Of a DNA stretch of 21,924 nucleotides, positions 15,750-21,924 are shown piece after piece (the stretch's first letter is position 1; each line of letters starts with the position of its first letter). The translations under genes were made by a program, and so were the position numbers. Where the stretch lies: IMG/VR virus record IMGVR_UViG_3300025102_000333, positions 1 through 21,924 of that record; one strand, written 5' to 3'. The stretch is from a virus. Under the pieces are notes generated by a model. That model had not been told where the DNA came from. It was given only the letters and a program-made list of their open reading frames with translations, and ran no database searches.

Positions 15750-16505
15750 TTAAAATATTGAACCTGTATTTGCTGTATCTATTTTACCACCTTCTTGAAA
15801 CTCTTCCATCATATTAAAGTAATAATTCTTCATTTGATTTATTACCCTAGTTATATGTTGAGTATTAGAACCAGTCATTTCACGAATCATAATATACAAA
15901 GCTTTCTTATTAAAGTTTTCTATATTTCTTCTTCTACGAAATAATTCTAAAACAGAATCTGCAACTAGTATATCTTTTTGTCTTCTAAAAATATTTGTTA
16001 TATTGTTATCCCAATATTCTAACATTTGTTCGACAAATTCTATATTAAAATCATTTACATCACCATCAGCAGATTCTTTTGTTACATTTCTATTATAATC
16101 CAAAACGGTTATTTGGTCATGAATTTTCATTTTTTTATAATTGTTATTGTTATGAAGTATTAACCAATTTTTACCAACAACAGAGAAGTATGAAAACGCT
16201 CTACCCTTTTCAACATTATACTTTGGCATTTGCATTACTAAGAAAGCAACTACTTCATGTTTAACTTCTTCAATAGGATAATCAAAATAGTAAAATTTAA
16301 AAGTATGAATTAAATTTTCAGCTAATTTATTAAAAGCAAATGCTATATGTTCTTTATAAATTTTATTTTTTATAACTGGACTATCATGATTATTATATCT
16401 AATAATTGCATTCTGTACTGGTGTTCCAAAATAGATTTTACTCTTCTTTTTTCTTTTTCTTTTAAATTTTGGTTTTGGTTTATTTGACTTACTTGTCATT
16501 AACAT
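15750..16505 (-). CDS. gp55: T4 gp55-like sigma factor for late transcription
   Basis: The protein is 251 aa (T4 gp55 is 185 aa). Residues 5-23 are an unusually basic, Lys/Pro-rich extension (KPKPKFKRKRKKKSK). Residues 50-120 resemble the sigma region 2 segment of phage late sigma factors (YPIEEVKHEVVAFLVMQMPK, then KGRAFSYFSVVGKNWLI). Residues 200-232 look like a small helix-turn-helix (ALYIMIREMTGSNTQHITRV). gp55 directs host RNA polymerase to TATAAATA-type promoters. The start at 16505 has a GAGGGGGG ribosome site very close; the ATG six bases further in (16499) has better spacing, so the first two residues are uncertain. The gene overlaps the 86-aa gene by 17 bases and ends the modification operon. 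A structural role is excluded by the motif pattern. Confidence 0.78.
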   Translation of the reverse strand: MLMTSKSNKPKPKFKRKRKKKSKIYFGTPVQNAIIRYNNHDSPVIKNKIYKEHIAFAFNKLAENLIHTFKFYYFDYPIEEVKHEVVAFLVMQMPKYNVEKGRAFSYFSVVGKNWLILHNNNNYKKMKIHDQITVLDYNRNVTKESADGDVNDFNIEFVEQMLEYWDNNITNIFRRQKDILVADSVLELFRRRRNIENFNKKALYIMIREMTGSNTQHITRVINQMKNYYFNMMEEFQEGGKIDTANTGSIF

Positions 16506-16749
16506 CTTCCCCCCTCAGGTCATTTAGTTTGTTTACGGTTTGTTGTATTTGTTTAAATATTGCACCTGTTTCATCATCTGATTGGAAACTACCTTTGGTA
16601 TCAATAAGTTTTAATTCAGTATTGACAGAAATAATCATTTCATTAAATCCCTCAACCCAACTTTCTAAGACTTCAGTTTTTCTCATCAAATTCCACACTA
16701 CGTAAGATTCCAATATTAATAAAACTCCTAGAATAATTTCTATAATCAT
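16489..16749 (-). CDS. Small single-helix membrane protein, 86 aa
   Basis: One N-terminal hydrophobic helix (residues 2-20, IIEIILGVLLILESYVVWNL) is followed by a charged, mostly helical soluble part (residues 24-86) that could form a coiled coil (IFKQIQQTVNKLNDLR). This is an N-anchored topology with the bulk on one side of the inner membrane. The helix lacks a signal-peptidase site and looks like an anchor. The start codon overlaps the stop of the HD gene as ATGA, and the end overlaps the gp55 start region. No family or function is recognised. Confidence 0.65.
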   Translation of the reverse strand: MIIEIILGVLLILESYVVWNLMRKTEVLESWVEGFNEMIISVNTELKLIDTKGSFQSDDETGAIFKQIQQTVNKLNDLRGEDVNDK

Positions 16750-17525
16750 GATTCTTCTCCAAATAGTTCATTAAATAAATCTTTAGATTTTTCAGAAAGT
16801 TGTTCAGAAATTTCGTCTGAGTTTGTTGCCTCTTTTATTCTTTCAACACTTTGTTTAGTTCGTTGGTCTTCTTCTTGTTTAATCTTAAGATTTAATTCAT
16901 ACTCTATCCTAGTAGTAGCCATGTCTGCTTGATGTATAATAAGTGGCATATTAGATTTTAATTTCTTTTCTGGTGCATATGATTTTAGATACTGAATATT
17001 TCCATCATCATACATTCCATCTGCAAGTTTAATACCCAATACTTCATTTATTGACATTTTAATTCCAAACTGATTTAATATCCAAAGACCTCTATCTGGT
17101 GGTGTTAGAAAAGGAATATCAGGATTATTTACATATAATTTTCCTTGATTTTTAACATGCCAATCTGATTCATTTGGGATATAATGGTCACTATCCATAT
17201 CACCAACTTTACCTAAGTCATGATGAAGAGCAGCAAAGATAAGTTCTTCCATAGTATAGTCATCAACATAAGCTCCGTTGTCTTTCCATATCTTATAAAA
17301 CTCTTTACTATAATGTACAATGTTTAAGATATGTTGTACATAACCACCTGGTGTACATAGGTGAAAATGTAACTGACCAGAAGCTGGTGCAACACACATC
17401 CTATCTTCGAAGTGTTTGTACATTTCTAATAACTTTTCTTTACGCTCACCTTCGAATGTATCTTCAATAAGTTGAATTAGTTTATTCCAATTTTGTTGGA
17501 TTTGTTCTGATGTAAATTCTATCAT
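16746..17525 (-). CDS. HD-domain metal-dependent phosphohydrolase, 259 aa
   Basis: The metal-binding HD pattern is intact: H65 (GGYVQHILNIV), H101-H102-D103 (FAALHHDLGKVG) and D201 (IIHQADMATT). HD proteins hydrolyse phosphate esters, often of nucleotides. A histidine-containing stretch at 51-57 (QLHFHLC) and a segment at 111-125 (DSDHYIPNESDWHVK) may add to the pocket. The C-terminal 50 residues are charged and helical. The start is ATG with GGAG 7 bases upstream, eight bases after the dpdA stop. Its position in the preQ0/DpdA operon suggests nucleotide metabolism (a nucleotidase acting on pools changed by infection), but the substrate cannot be read from sequence and similar HD genes occur in other T4-like phages. 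Confidence 0.78.
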   Translation of the reverse strand: MIEFTSEQIQQNWNKLIQLIEDTFEGERKEKLLEMYKHFEDRMCVAPASGQLHFHLCTPGGYVQHILNIVHYSKEFYKIWKDNGAYVDDYTMEELIFAALHHDLGKVGDMDSDHYIPNESDWHVKNQGKLYVNNPDIPFLTPPDRGLWILNQFGIKMSINEVLGIKLADGMYDDGNIQYLKSYAPEKKLKSNMPLIIHQADMATTRIEYELNLKIKQEEDQRTKQSVERIKEATNSDEISEQLSEKSKDLFNELFGEES

Positions 17526-17534
17526 ATATACTCC

Positions 17535-18719
17535 TTAAAAAAATGTATGTTCTTTTACTTTGATTTCGTTTTTTAAATTACTCATTTTTTGAAAAAGTTG
17601 TTTATACTTTTCAAAAACATTTATTGGTTTGTCACTCTTTACCATTTCGTCTAAAGCTTTTAAAAGTTTAAACATATCTCTCGAAACAACTTGTTCTAAT
17701 ATATGGTCATGACTGTGTACATAGTATTCTGCTTTGTCAATAGCCTCCTTGAATATCATTAAGTTATGTAATCTTATTGCAGTAGTACAAGTACTTTTCC
17801 ATTCTATAGTGTCTTCCCAAATAAGAGATTCTTTCAAGTATTCTTTATCAAACTCTGTAGAAACTGGTAGATAAGAAAATGGTTGTTCTTTAAAAGAATC
17901 ATCATGTTTAGGAACATTTATAGATTGAAAGGAAGCTTTCTTAAAATTATAATCTAGATAGTAACCACCAAAAACAACTGCTCTATCTGGTGATGAACTA
18001 TCTGTTGTTACAATTACTTTAGAGTCTACTTCGTTTAAAGATTTTTGTAATTGGTTTAACATTAAGAAATCAGATACTTTGGAAATACCTAAAATATGAA
18101 ACCATTTGTTACTTTCATTTAGATGTTCTTTACCATTTAATAAAGATAAAACACCTGACATGAAAGCATATACGTTTCGTCCACCACCACCGACAGCCCA
18201 TCCTTGAAATGGATATTGTTTTACTTCATCGTACCAACTCATATATTCTAATTCGTTAGTACCTTGAACTACATTTAAGAAGTCTGTATTACCACTTTGA
18301 TTATCTGCAAAGTATTTAAAATTATCTTTACTAATTTTTAAACACTCTTCGTATTTACCCTCATATTTCATCTTTGGTGGTATATCTAAATTCATTGCAA
18401 TATCTGAATTATTTTCTAACCAAACAAAAACTTTCTCTACAAGAGACTTATCCCATTTCAAAGCACCTGATGCAATTTGGAATCCACCAGAATCACCCAT
18501 AATTAAATTATCTTTCGTAAATCCAAATTCATCATAGAAGTTAGGATGGTTCTTAAAAAAGTGACCTGCAGATATTAAGAACTCGGTATGTCTATATCTT
18601 TCAGGAAAGTCTTTTGAATAAAATCTAGATGTTAATCCATTTCTTAAAATAACATTTTTTCTTAAAGCTTGACCGAATCCAGCTACTGAAAACGATGGAA
18701 AATATTTGAACTTACTCAT
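17535..18719 (-). CDS. dpdA: DpdA-like DNA-guanine transglycosylase
   Basis: This 394-aa protein has the tRNA-guanine transglycosylase (TGT) core: D76 in MGDSGGFQI (proton-handling Asp), D112 in LDIPPK, Q152 in VVQGTN, the glycine loop GWAVGGGGR (173-181) and D240 in VTTDSSSPDR at the place of the nucleophilic Asp. The usual TGT zinc cluster CXCXXC plus His is not present: only C311 and H318 remain near the expected place (STCTTAIRLHNL). That divergence, and co-location with a full preQ0 pathway, point to the DpdA branch, which exchanges guanine in DNA for a 7-deazaguanine, and not to a tRNA enzyme. The start overlaps the phosphoribosyltransferase stop as ATGA. The expected product is DNA carrying preQ0, or a derivative if other enzymes lie outside the window. 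Confidence 0.85.
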   Translation of the reverse strand: MSKFKYFPSFSVAGFGQALRKNVILRNGLTSRFYSKDFPERYRHTEFLISAGHFFKNHPNFYDEFGFTKDNLIMGDSGGFQIASGALKWDKSLVEKVFVWLENNSDIAMNLDIPPKMKYEGKYEECLKISKDNFKYFADNQSGNTDFLNVVQGTNELEYMSWYDEVKQYPFQGWAVGGGGRNVYAFMSGVLSLLNGKEHLNESNKWFHILGISKVSDFLMLNQLQKSLNEVDSKVIVTTDSSSPDRAVVFGGYYLDYNFKKASFQSINVPKHDDSFKEQPFSYLPVSTEFDKEYLKESLIWEDTIEWKSTCTTAIRLHNLMIFKEAIDKAEYYVHSHDHILEQVVSRDMFKLLKALDEMVKSDKPINVFEKYKQLFQKMSNLKNEIKVKEHTFF

Positions 18720-19114
18720 ACTAAATAATCCTGTATTTCTTTACTATCTTGAGATTCCCAAGGATAAACAATCCATTTATTACCCTTTTCACTTATCCAA
18801 TAATCAGGTATAACGATAGATTGTTTATGGTAATCTAATGTTGCAAATGTAGCGTTGTTACATACTTCTAATTTTTTATATCGTTCTAAAGTAACACCTG
18901 TGTCTGCAATATCATCTACAATTAAAAACTTTTTACCATACATATCTCTGAGGTCTGTAATTAATGGTATACCCAACTTATGACTTACCAACACTGCAAC
19001 TATTAGTCCACCTCTAGGTACACCATACACAGCTTCAAAAGATTCGTGTTTTAATCTCTGACATAAATCAAGTACTCTACCTTCGATGTCTTCCCAATTA
19101 TAAAATGTTTTCAT
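18716..19114 (-). CDS. Purine-type phosphoribosyltransferase, 132 aa
   Basis: Residues 31-36 (GVPRGG) and 64-76 (LIVDDIADTGVTL) are the PRPP-binding signatures of type I phosphoribosyltransferases, and the C-terminal PDYW ... KWIVYPWE (103-120) fits xanthine/guanine/hypoxanthine-type members. The reaction would join PRPP and a purine base to give the nucleotide, in the cytoplasm. At 132 aa it is shorter than typical Gpt (about 150 aa) but all motifs are present. The start shares a base with the folE stop (TAATG) and its stop overlaps the dpdA start (ATGA), so it is tightly coupled to both. The base specificity (guanine, xanthine or a deazapurine) is not readable from sequence. Confidence 0.82.
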   Translation of the reverse strand: MKTFYNWEDIEGRVLDLCQRLKHESFEAVYGVPRGGLIVAVLVSHKLGIPLITDLRDMYGKKFLIVDDIADTGVTLERYKKLEVCNNATFATLDYHKQSIVIPDYWISEKGNKWIVYPWESQDSKEIQDYLV

Positions 19115-19743
19115 TATTTTAAATCCCTTATAAAATTATAAAATTCTTCACGTACTCTAGCTTTATTTTTAAATACATTACTTAGTTTAGCAGTCTTCAT
19201 AGTAGCATCATGTTTAACACCACGAACACAAGCACACATGTGATTAGCTTCTATCATAGTTGCAACACCAATATTATCTGTACACTCTTCATCAATGTGG
19301 TCATGAATTTGCATTGTTAAGTTTTCTTGTACTTGAGGTCTACGAGCATAAAACTCAACGATACGATTTAATTTACTTAAACCAATAACCTTACCATCTG
19401 GTGTAGGAATATATGCAACGTGAGCTTTACCAATAAAAGGTAAGTGGTGATGTGAACAAAATGAATGTACTGTTATGTTACCTTGAAAAACTACACCATC
19501 ATAACCATCGATGTTATCAAATGCTGTTATCTTTGGTGACTTACTATATACACCACTAGCCAAATCATTGACAAAAGCTTTTGCAACTCTAATCGGTGTA
19601 TCTGAAGAATTAGGATCTTCTCTCCAATCAAATCCAAGAGCTGTCATATAATTACCATAATGAACAGCAGCTTCTTCAATCATTTTTAGTTTTTCTTGTT
19701 CTGTTAATGGATGATTTCCATTTGCATGTTTTAATTTAGTCAT
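19114..19743 (-). CDS. folE: GTP cyclohydrolase I, first step of preQ0 synthesis
   Basis: This 209-aa protein has every hallmark of type I FolE: the zinc ligands C96 and H99 in [12 protein letters not shown] and C170 in [12 protein letters not shown], the [20 protein letters not shown] block (121-140) and the C-terminal FIRDLK end. It converts GTP to dihydroneopterin triphosphate, the substrate of QueD. The residue after the zinc Cys (C172 in MCACVRGV) differs from the usual Thr but is not catalytic. The start follows directly on the queC stop (TAAATG), and the stop overlaps the phosphoribosyltransferase start. In a phage, with QueD/E/C present, the role is 7-deazaguanine and not folate synthesis. 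Confidence 0.95.
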   Translation of the reverse strand: MTKLKHANGNHPLTEQEKLKMIEEAAVHYGNYMTALGFDWREDPNSSDTPIRVAKAFVNDLASGVYSKSPKITAFDNIDGYDGVVFQGNITVHSFCSHHHLPFIGKAHVAYIPTPDGKVIGLSKLNRIVEFYARRPQVQENLTMQIHDHIDEECTDNIGVATMIEANHMCACVRGVKHDATMKTAKLSNVFKNKARVREEFYNFIRDLK

Positions 19744-20457
19744 TTACACTTCCTCATATTTTGTAACGTCTTCTAATCCAGCTTTCTCAAAAGCCAATAT
19801 TCTATCTGTACATGCTCCACATTTACCACAGCCATCACCTGTGTAACATGATATAGAATTTTCAAAAATATATTTAAAATCTAAACTTAACTCATCACAT
19901 ATATTTTTTGCATCTTTAATTATTTCACATTTCTTTTTATTTACATACGGTAAATAATAATTTATATTTTCTGTATTTACATTTCCTATCTTAAATGCAT
20001 CTTCTAGCTTATCATAAAATTCTGGTGTACAATCAGGTGGAATAATATTACCATCTCCAGCATGTACTCCTAAACATACATCAACCTTTGTATCAGAATC
20101 TTTAGCAATAGAAACTGCAAACCCATAAAGAACTGAAGAGAATATTGCATTTCTATTTGGAACAAAATTCATTTTCATTTTTGATTCATCTGTAGTACCA
20201 GTAGGTACATCGATATCAGAACTTGTTAATGACGAATTGAATGTCCCAAATACTGAAGATAAATCTACTCGTTGATTTCTAATTGGTAAATCTTTATATT
20301 CAAGATAATGTAGGATACGAGCTAGACCATCTAACTCAACTTTATTTTTTTGACCATAGTAATAACTTATGGTGTGTATATCGTAACCTTTTTTTATAAG
20401 ATGTAATAACAATGCAGTGGAATCTAGTCCACCACTTAAACTTAATATTGCTTTCAC
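19744..20457 (-). CDS. queC: 7-cyano-7-deazaguanine (preQ0) synthase
   Basis: This 237-aa protein has the PP-loop ATPase motif SGGLDST (8-14), the internal FVPNRN (98-103) and VHAGD (131-135) segments and the C-terminal zinc site C204, C210, C213, C216 (SCYTGDGCGKCGACTDR). It converts 7-carboxy-7-deazaguanine to preQ0 with ATP and ammonia. No N-terminal glutamine-amidotransferase fusion (Gat-QueC, found in phages making dG+) is present, so the expected product is preQ0 itself. The start is GTG, overlapping the TGA stop of the membrane protein gene as GTGA, with GGAG further upstream. Length and motifs are normal. Confidence 0.95.
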   Translation of the reverse strand: MKAILSLSGGLDSTALLLHLIKKGYDIHTISYYYGQKNKVELDGLARILHYLEYKDLPIRNQRVDLSSVFGTFNSSLTSSDIDVPTGTTDESKMKMNFVPNRNAIFSSVLYGFAVSIAKDSDTKVDVCLGVHAGDGNIIPPDCTPEFYDKLEDAFKIGNVNTENINYYLPYVNKKKCEIIKDAKNICDELSLDFKYIFENSISCYTGDGCGKCGACTDRILAFEKAGLEDVTKYEEV

Positions 20458-20687
20458 TTATCTAACTTTCTCCAATTTAAATAACCATAAACATTTAAAA
20501 CCATAAGAACTACTGCTAACATTACTTGAGGATTTGCTTTAATGTTAATTGAATATATTAACATAAATAAATTACCTAAAAACCAAACCACCCAAGACAT
20601 CTCAAGTTTCTTTGCATTTAAATAATACCCAAATAGTATAGAAGCTGTTCCTAACCATCCTAAAATTTCTATTATATTATACTCCAC
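20454..20687 (-). CDS. Three-helix membrane protein (SemiSWEET/PnuC-like), possible precursor transporter
   Basis: The protein has three hydrophobic helices at about 5-23 (IIEILGWLGTASILFGYYL), 30-48 (MSWVVWFLGNLFMLIYSIN) and 53-72 (PQVMLAVVLMVLNVYGYLNW). The GWLGT opening and the WFLGN and NVYGYLNW elements resemble three-helix bundles such as SemiSWEET/PQ-loop proteins and PnuC halves, which work as oligomers to move small solutes. The start is chosen as GTG at 20687 (77 aa) because GGAG lies 6 bases before it; an upstream in-frame TTG at 20699 would add four residues but has no ribosome site. It overlaps the queE end by 11 bases and the queC start by 4, so it is embedded in the preQ0 pathway. 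A role in importing queuine, preQ or another precursor is inference only. Confidence 0.7.
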   Translation of the reverse strand: MEYNIIEILGWLGTASILFGYYLNAKKLEMSWVVWFLGNLFMLIYSINIKANPQVMLAVVLMVLNVYGYLNWRKLDK

Positions 20688-21426
20688 GTTTATCTCCAAA
20701 AGCTATAATATGTAATCTGTCGGTATAGTTGTAACCTTCATCTTCACATATTTTCATTAACCAAACTCTTCTTTCATTTAGTTGTTCAGATACTAAACCT
20801 TCTGGCATTAACCAAACCATATTATTTGGAATGTCTAATATCTTTTGCAACTCTTTAACTTCTTGTAAATCTTTTTCATTTGATATAACTGGTTTTAACT
20901 GATAGTCTTCATGGTTGTCAATCAGTTGTCTCATAGCATCGTAGTTACATCTCCACTTCTCGTGTTGTTGTCTATCTTTTTCTGTAACCTCACGATTAGC
21001 ATAGGTCATCCAAGTACCTGGTCTTGGTGTAGAGTTGGATAACTTTGGTGATAGTGAAATACAATCAGCTTCTGTTTGAACAAACTCACTACCTTCAGTT
21101 TCTATTGTTATTGTGTGGTCATACCTTTTACCGATAACACATAACTCTTTTAATAACTTTCCATGAATTGTAGGACCTCCACCTGTAACCATTGTATGTT
21201 TGATTTGTGGATTTGATTCATATACCTTTACAACATCATTTAATGTGAATATACCTTTTTCAGGTTTCCAAGAAGCATAAGGTGTATCACAAAATGAATC
21301 TGAAAATTGACATCTCAATCTACAACCGGTAACTCTGATAAGAATATGTGGAACACCCATGTACTTACCTTCACCTTGAAGACAAGTATAGGTTTCTCCT
21401 AATGGTTGTTTTTTAGTGTAATTCAT
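20677..21426 (-). CDS. queE: 7-carboxy-7-deazaguanine synthase, atypical radical SAM enzyme
   Basis: This radical SAM enzyme turns 6-carboxytetrahydropterin into 7-carboxy-7-deazaguanine. From the ATG it is 249 aa. It has GETYTCLQGEG then GVPHILIRVTGC, the usual QueE lead-in, and the cluster motif C35, C39, C46 (GCRLRCQFSDSFCDTPYASW) with six residues between the second and third Cys where the canonical CX3CX2C has two. TMVTGGGPTIHG (77-88 region) and ETEGSE follow the family, as does the C-terminal LMPEG. The start is chosen as ATG at 21426 because a strong promoter puts the mRNA start there; an in-frame TTG at 21441 would add five residues but lies inside the promoter. No ribosome site precedes either, which fits a leaderless message. 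Confidence 0.85.
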   Translation of the reverse strand: MNYTKKQPLGETYTCLQGEGKYMGVPHILIRVTGCRLRCQFSDSFCDTPYASWKPEKGIFTLNDVVKVYESNPQIKHTMVTGGGPTIHGKLLKELCVIGKRYDHTITIETEGSEFVQTEADCISLSPKLSNSTPRPGTWMTYANREVTEKDRQQHEKWRCNYDAMRQLIDNHEDYQLKPVISNEKDLQEVKELQKILDIPNNMVWLMPEGLVSEQLNERRVWLMKICEDEGYNYTDRLHIIAFGDKRGV

Positions 21427-21432
21427 TGGTTT

Positions 21433-21461
21433 AATATACAACTTTTTTTAATCAATGTCAA
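21433..21461 (-). promoter_or_regulatory. Strong sigma-70-type promoter upstream of queE
   Basis: On the minus strand a perfect -35 TTGACA (21461-21456) and a -10 TATATT (21438-21433) are separated by exactly 17 bases. The -35 is 6 of 6 and the -10 is 5 of 6. It lies in the 45-bp gap after queD, the only noncoding stretch in this operon. The predicted first base, seven bases past the -10, is about 21426, which is the A of the queE ATG, so the transcript from here would have no leader. Confidence 0.65.
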
Positions 21462-21471
21462 GTACTTTTTT

Positions 21472-21912
21472 TTATTTAATATGATATTCTGCCATATTGT
21501 CTTCGTGTTCCCAACATTGAACTTTAGATACAGATGCTCTTCCATCTGTTTCTCTTTGTACAACGTCTTGTAAATACTTTGCAACTAACTCAGCAAACTT
21601 TTCACATCCAACACCATTCTCTAATATTCGTAAATCTATAACTCCACGATTATGCATTTCTTTGAACATCTCAAGTTCAGGATCGTCAGCAGCAACACAA
21701 GTGGTATGGTCAAACATATTCTTTAACCATTCTTTGACTCCGTTACGTTTAAAACATCCAAAGTCAATTACCCAACCATTATCATCTAGTTCACCTTCGA
21801 ACCAAACTTTAAAACAGAATGCATATCCATGAATTAATTTACAATGTGAATCAGCTCTCCATTGTCTGAAAGCTGTACTATAACCTATAAAGCGTTTATA
21901 ACTTTTATACAC
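21472..21912 (-). CDS. queD: 6-carboxytetrahydropterin synthase-like protein, noncanonical zinc site
   Basis: This 146-aa QueD/PTPS-family protein would convert dihydroneopterin triphosphate to 6-carboxytetrahydropterin. It has the family plan: YSTAFRQWRA (11-20), the catalytic Cys C24 in SHCKLIHGY, GWVIDF (46-51), FDHT (67-70), the VGCEKFAELV helix (101-110) and CWEHEDNMAEY (133-143). Two of the three usual zinc His residues are missing: the AAHR His is F15, and the second His of HGH is Y30; only H28 remains, with H23 nearby as a possible substitute. I recall the STAFRQWRA/HGY form from other marine phage proteins, so this may be a real subfamily. The start is GTG with GAGAGG about 5 bases upstream; the promoter would be off the right edge. 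Confidence 0.85.
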   Translation of the reverse strand: MYKSYKRFIGYSTAFRQWRADSHCKLIHGYAFCFKVWFEGELDDNGWVIDFGCFKRNGVKEWLKNMFDHTTCVAADDPELEMFKEMHNRGVIDLRILENGVGCEKFAELVAKYLQDVVQRETDGRASVSKVQCWEHEDNMAEYHIK

Positions 21913-21924
21913 TATAACCTCTCT

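Noticed and set aside
21427-21441. TTG at 21441 as the queE start
   Set aside because: It lies inside the promoter upstream of the predicted transcript start and has no ribosome site; the extra five residues are not part of the conserved QueE region.
1-21924. tRNA genes, CRISPR arrays, insertion sequences or integrase attachment sites
   Set aside because: I saw no cloverleaf-like sequence, regularly spaced repeat, transposase or integrase, and the gaps between genes are too short to hold most of these.

Overview
The window is a 21.9 kb piece of an A+T-rich genome (by eye roughly 30% G+C) from a contractile-tailed, T4-like double-stranded DNA phage. Overall gene content suggests an aquatic or marine lineage. 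The virus assignment rests on baseplate genes resembling T4 gp6, gp25 and gp5 and on a gp55-type late sigma factor. No host gene, tRNA, IS element or CRISPR array was seen. The host cannot be named. One perfect-spacing TTGACA/TATATT promoter and many AGGAG-type ribosome binding sites fit a host with ordinary sigma-70 and Shine-Dalgarno usage.

Left block (about 1-15282, all minus strand, transcribed leftward): a baseplate/tail module. In transcription order it holds a 131-aa structural protein, a gp5-like OB-fold hub/spike protein without a lysozyme domain, a 151-aa small protein, gp25, gp6, a DNRLRE/CBM96-like protein, two unrecognised structural proteins, a 1543-aa P2-gpI/gp7-like wedge protein with nested lectin/CBM-like domains, a 215-aa tail protein, two tandem paralogous virion proteins and a 94-aa small protein. 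Genes are packed tightly, and six junctions here share one base as TAATG, which suggests translational coupling.

Middle (15283-15749): a divergent promoter region, the only rightward gene (a 73-aa two-helix membrane protein) and a strong GNRA-loop terminator that also serves the gene converging from the right. A second hairpin plus T-run lies in the leader of the 73-aa gene.

Right block (15750-21912, minus strand): a DNA-modification and late-transcription operon, queD, queE, a three-helix membrane protein, queC, folE, a purine-type phosphoribosyltransferase, dpdA, an HD-domain hydrolase, a one-helix small protein and the gp55-like late sigma factor. FolE, QueD, QueE and QueC give the full route GTP to preQ0, and DpdA is the family that swaps guanine in DNA for a 7-deazaguanine. 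The likely outcome is phage DNA carrying preQ0 (or a derivative made elsewhere in the genome) that resists host restriction. Unusual points are a QueD lacking two of the three usual zinc histidines, a QueE with a CX3CX6C cluster motif, a promoter that would make queE mRNA leaderless, a possible small transporter inside the operon, and a phosphoribosyltransferase placed where it could recycle the guanine released by DpdA.
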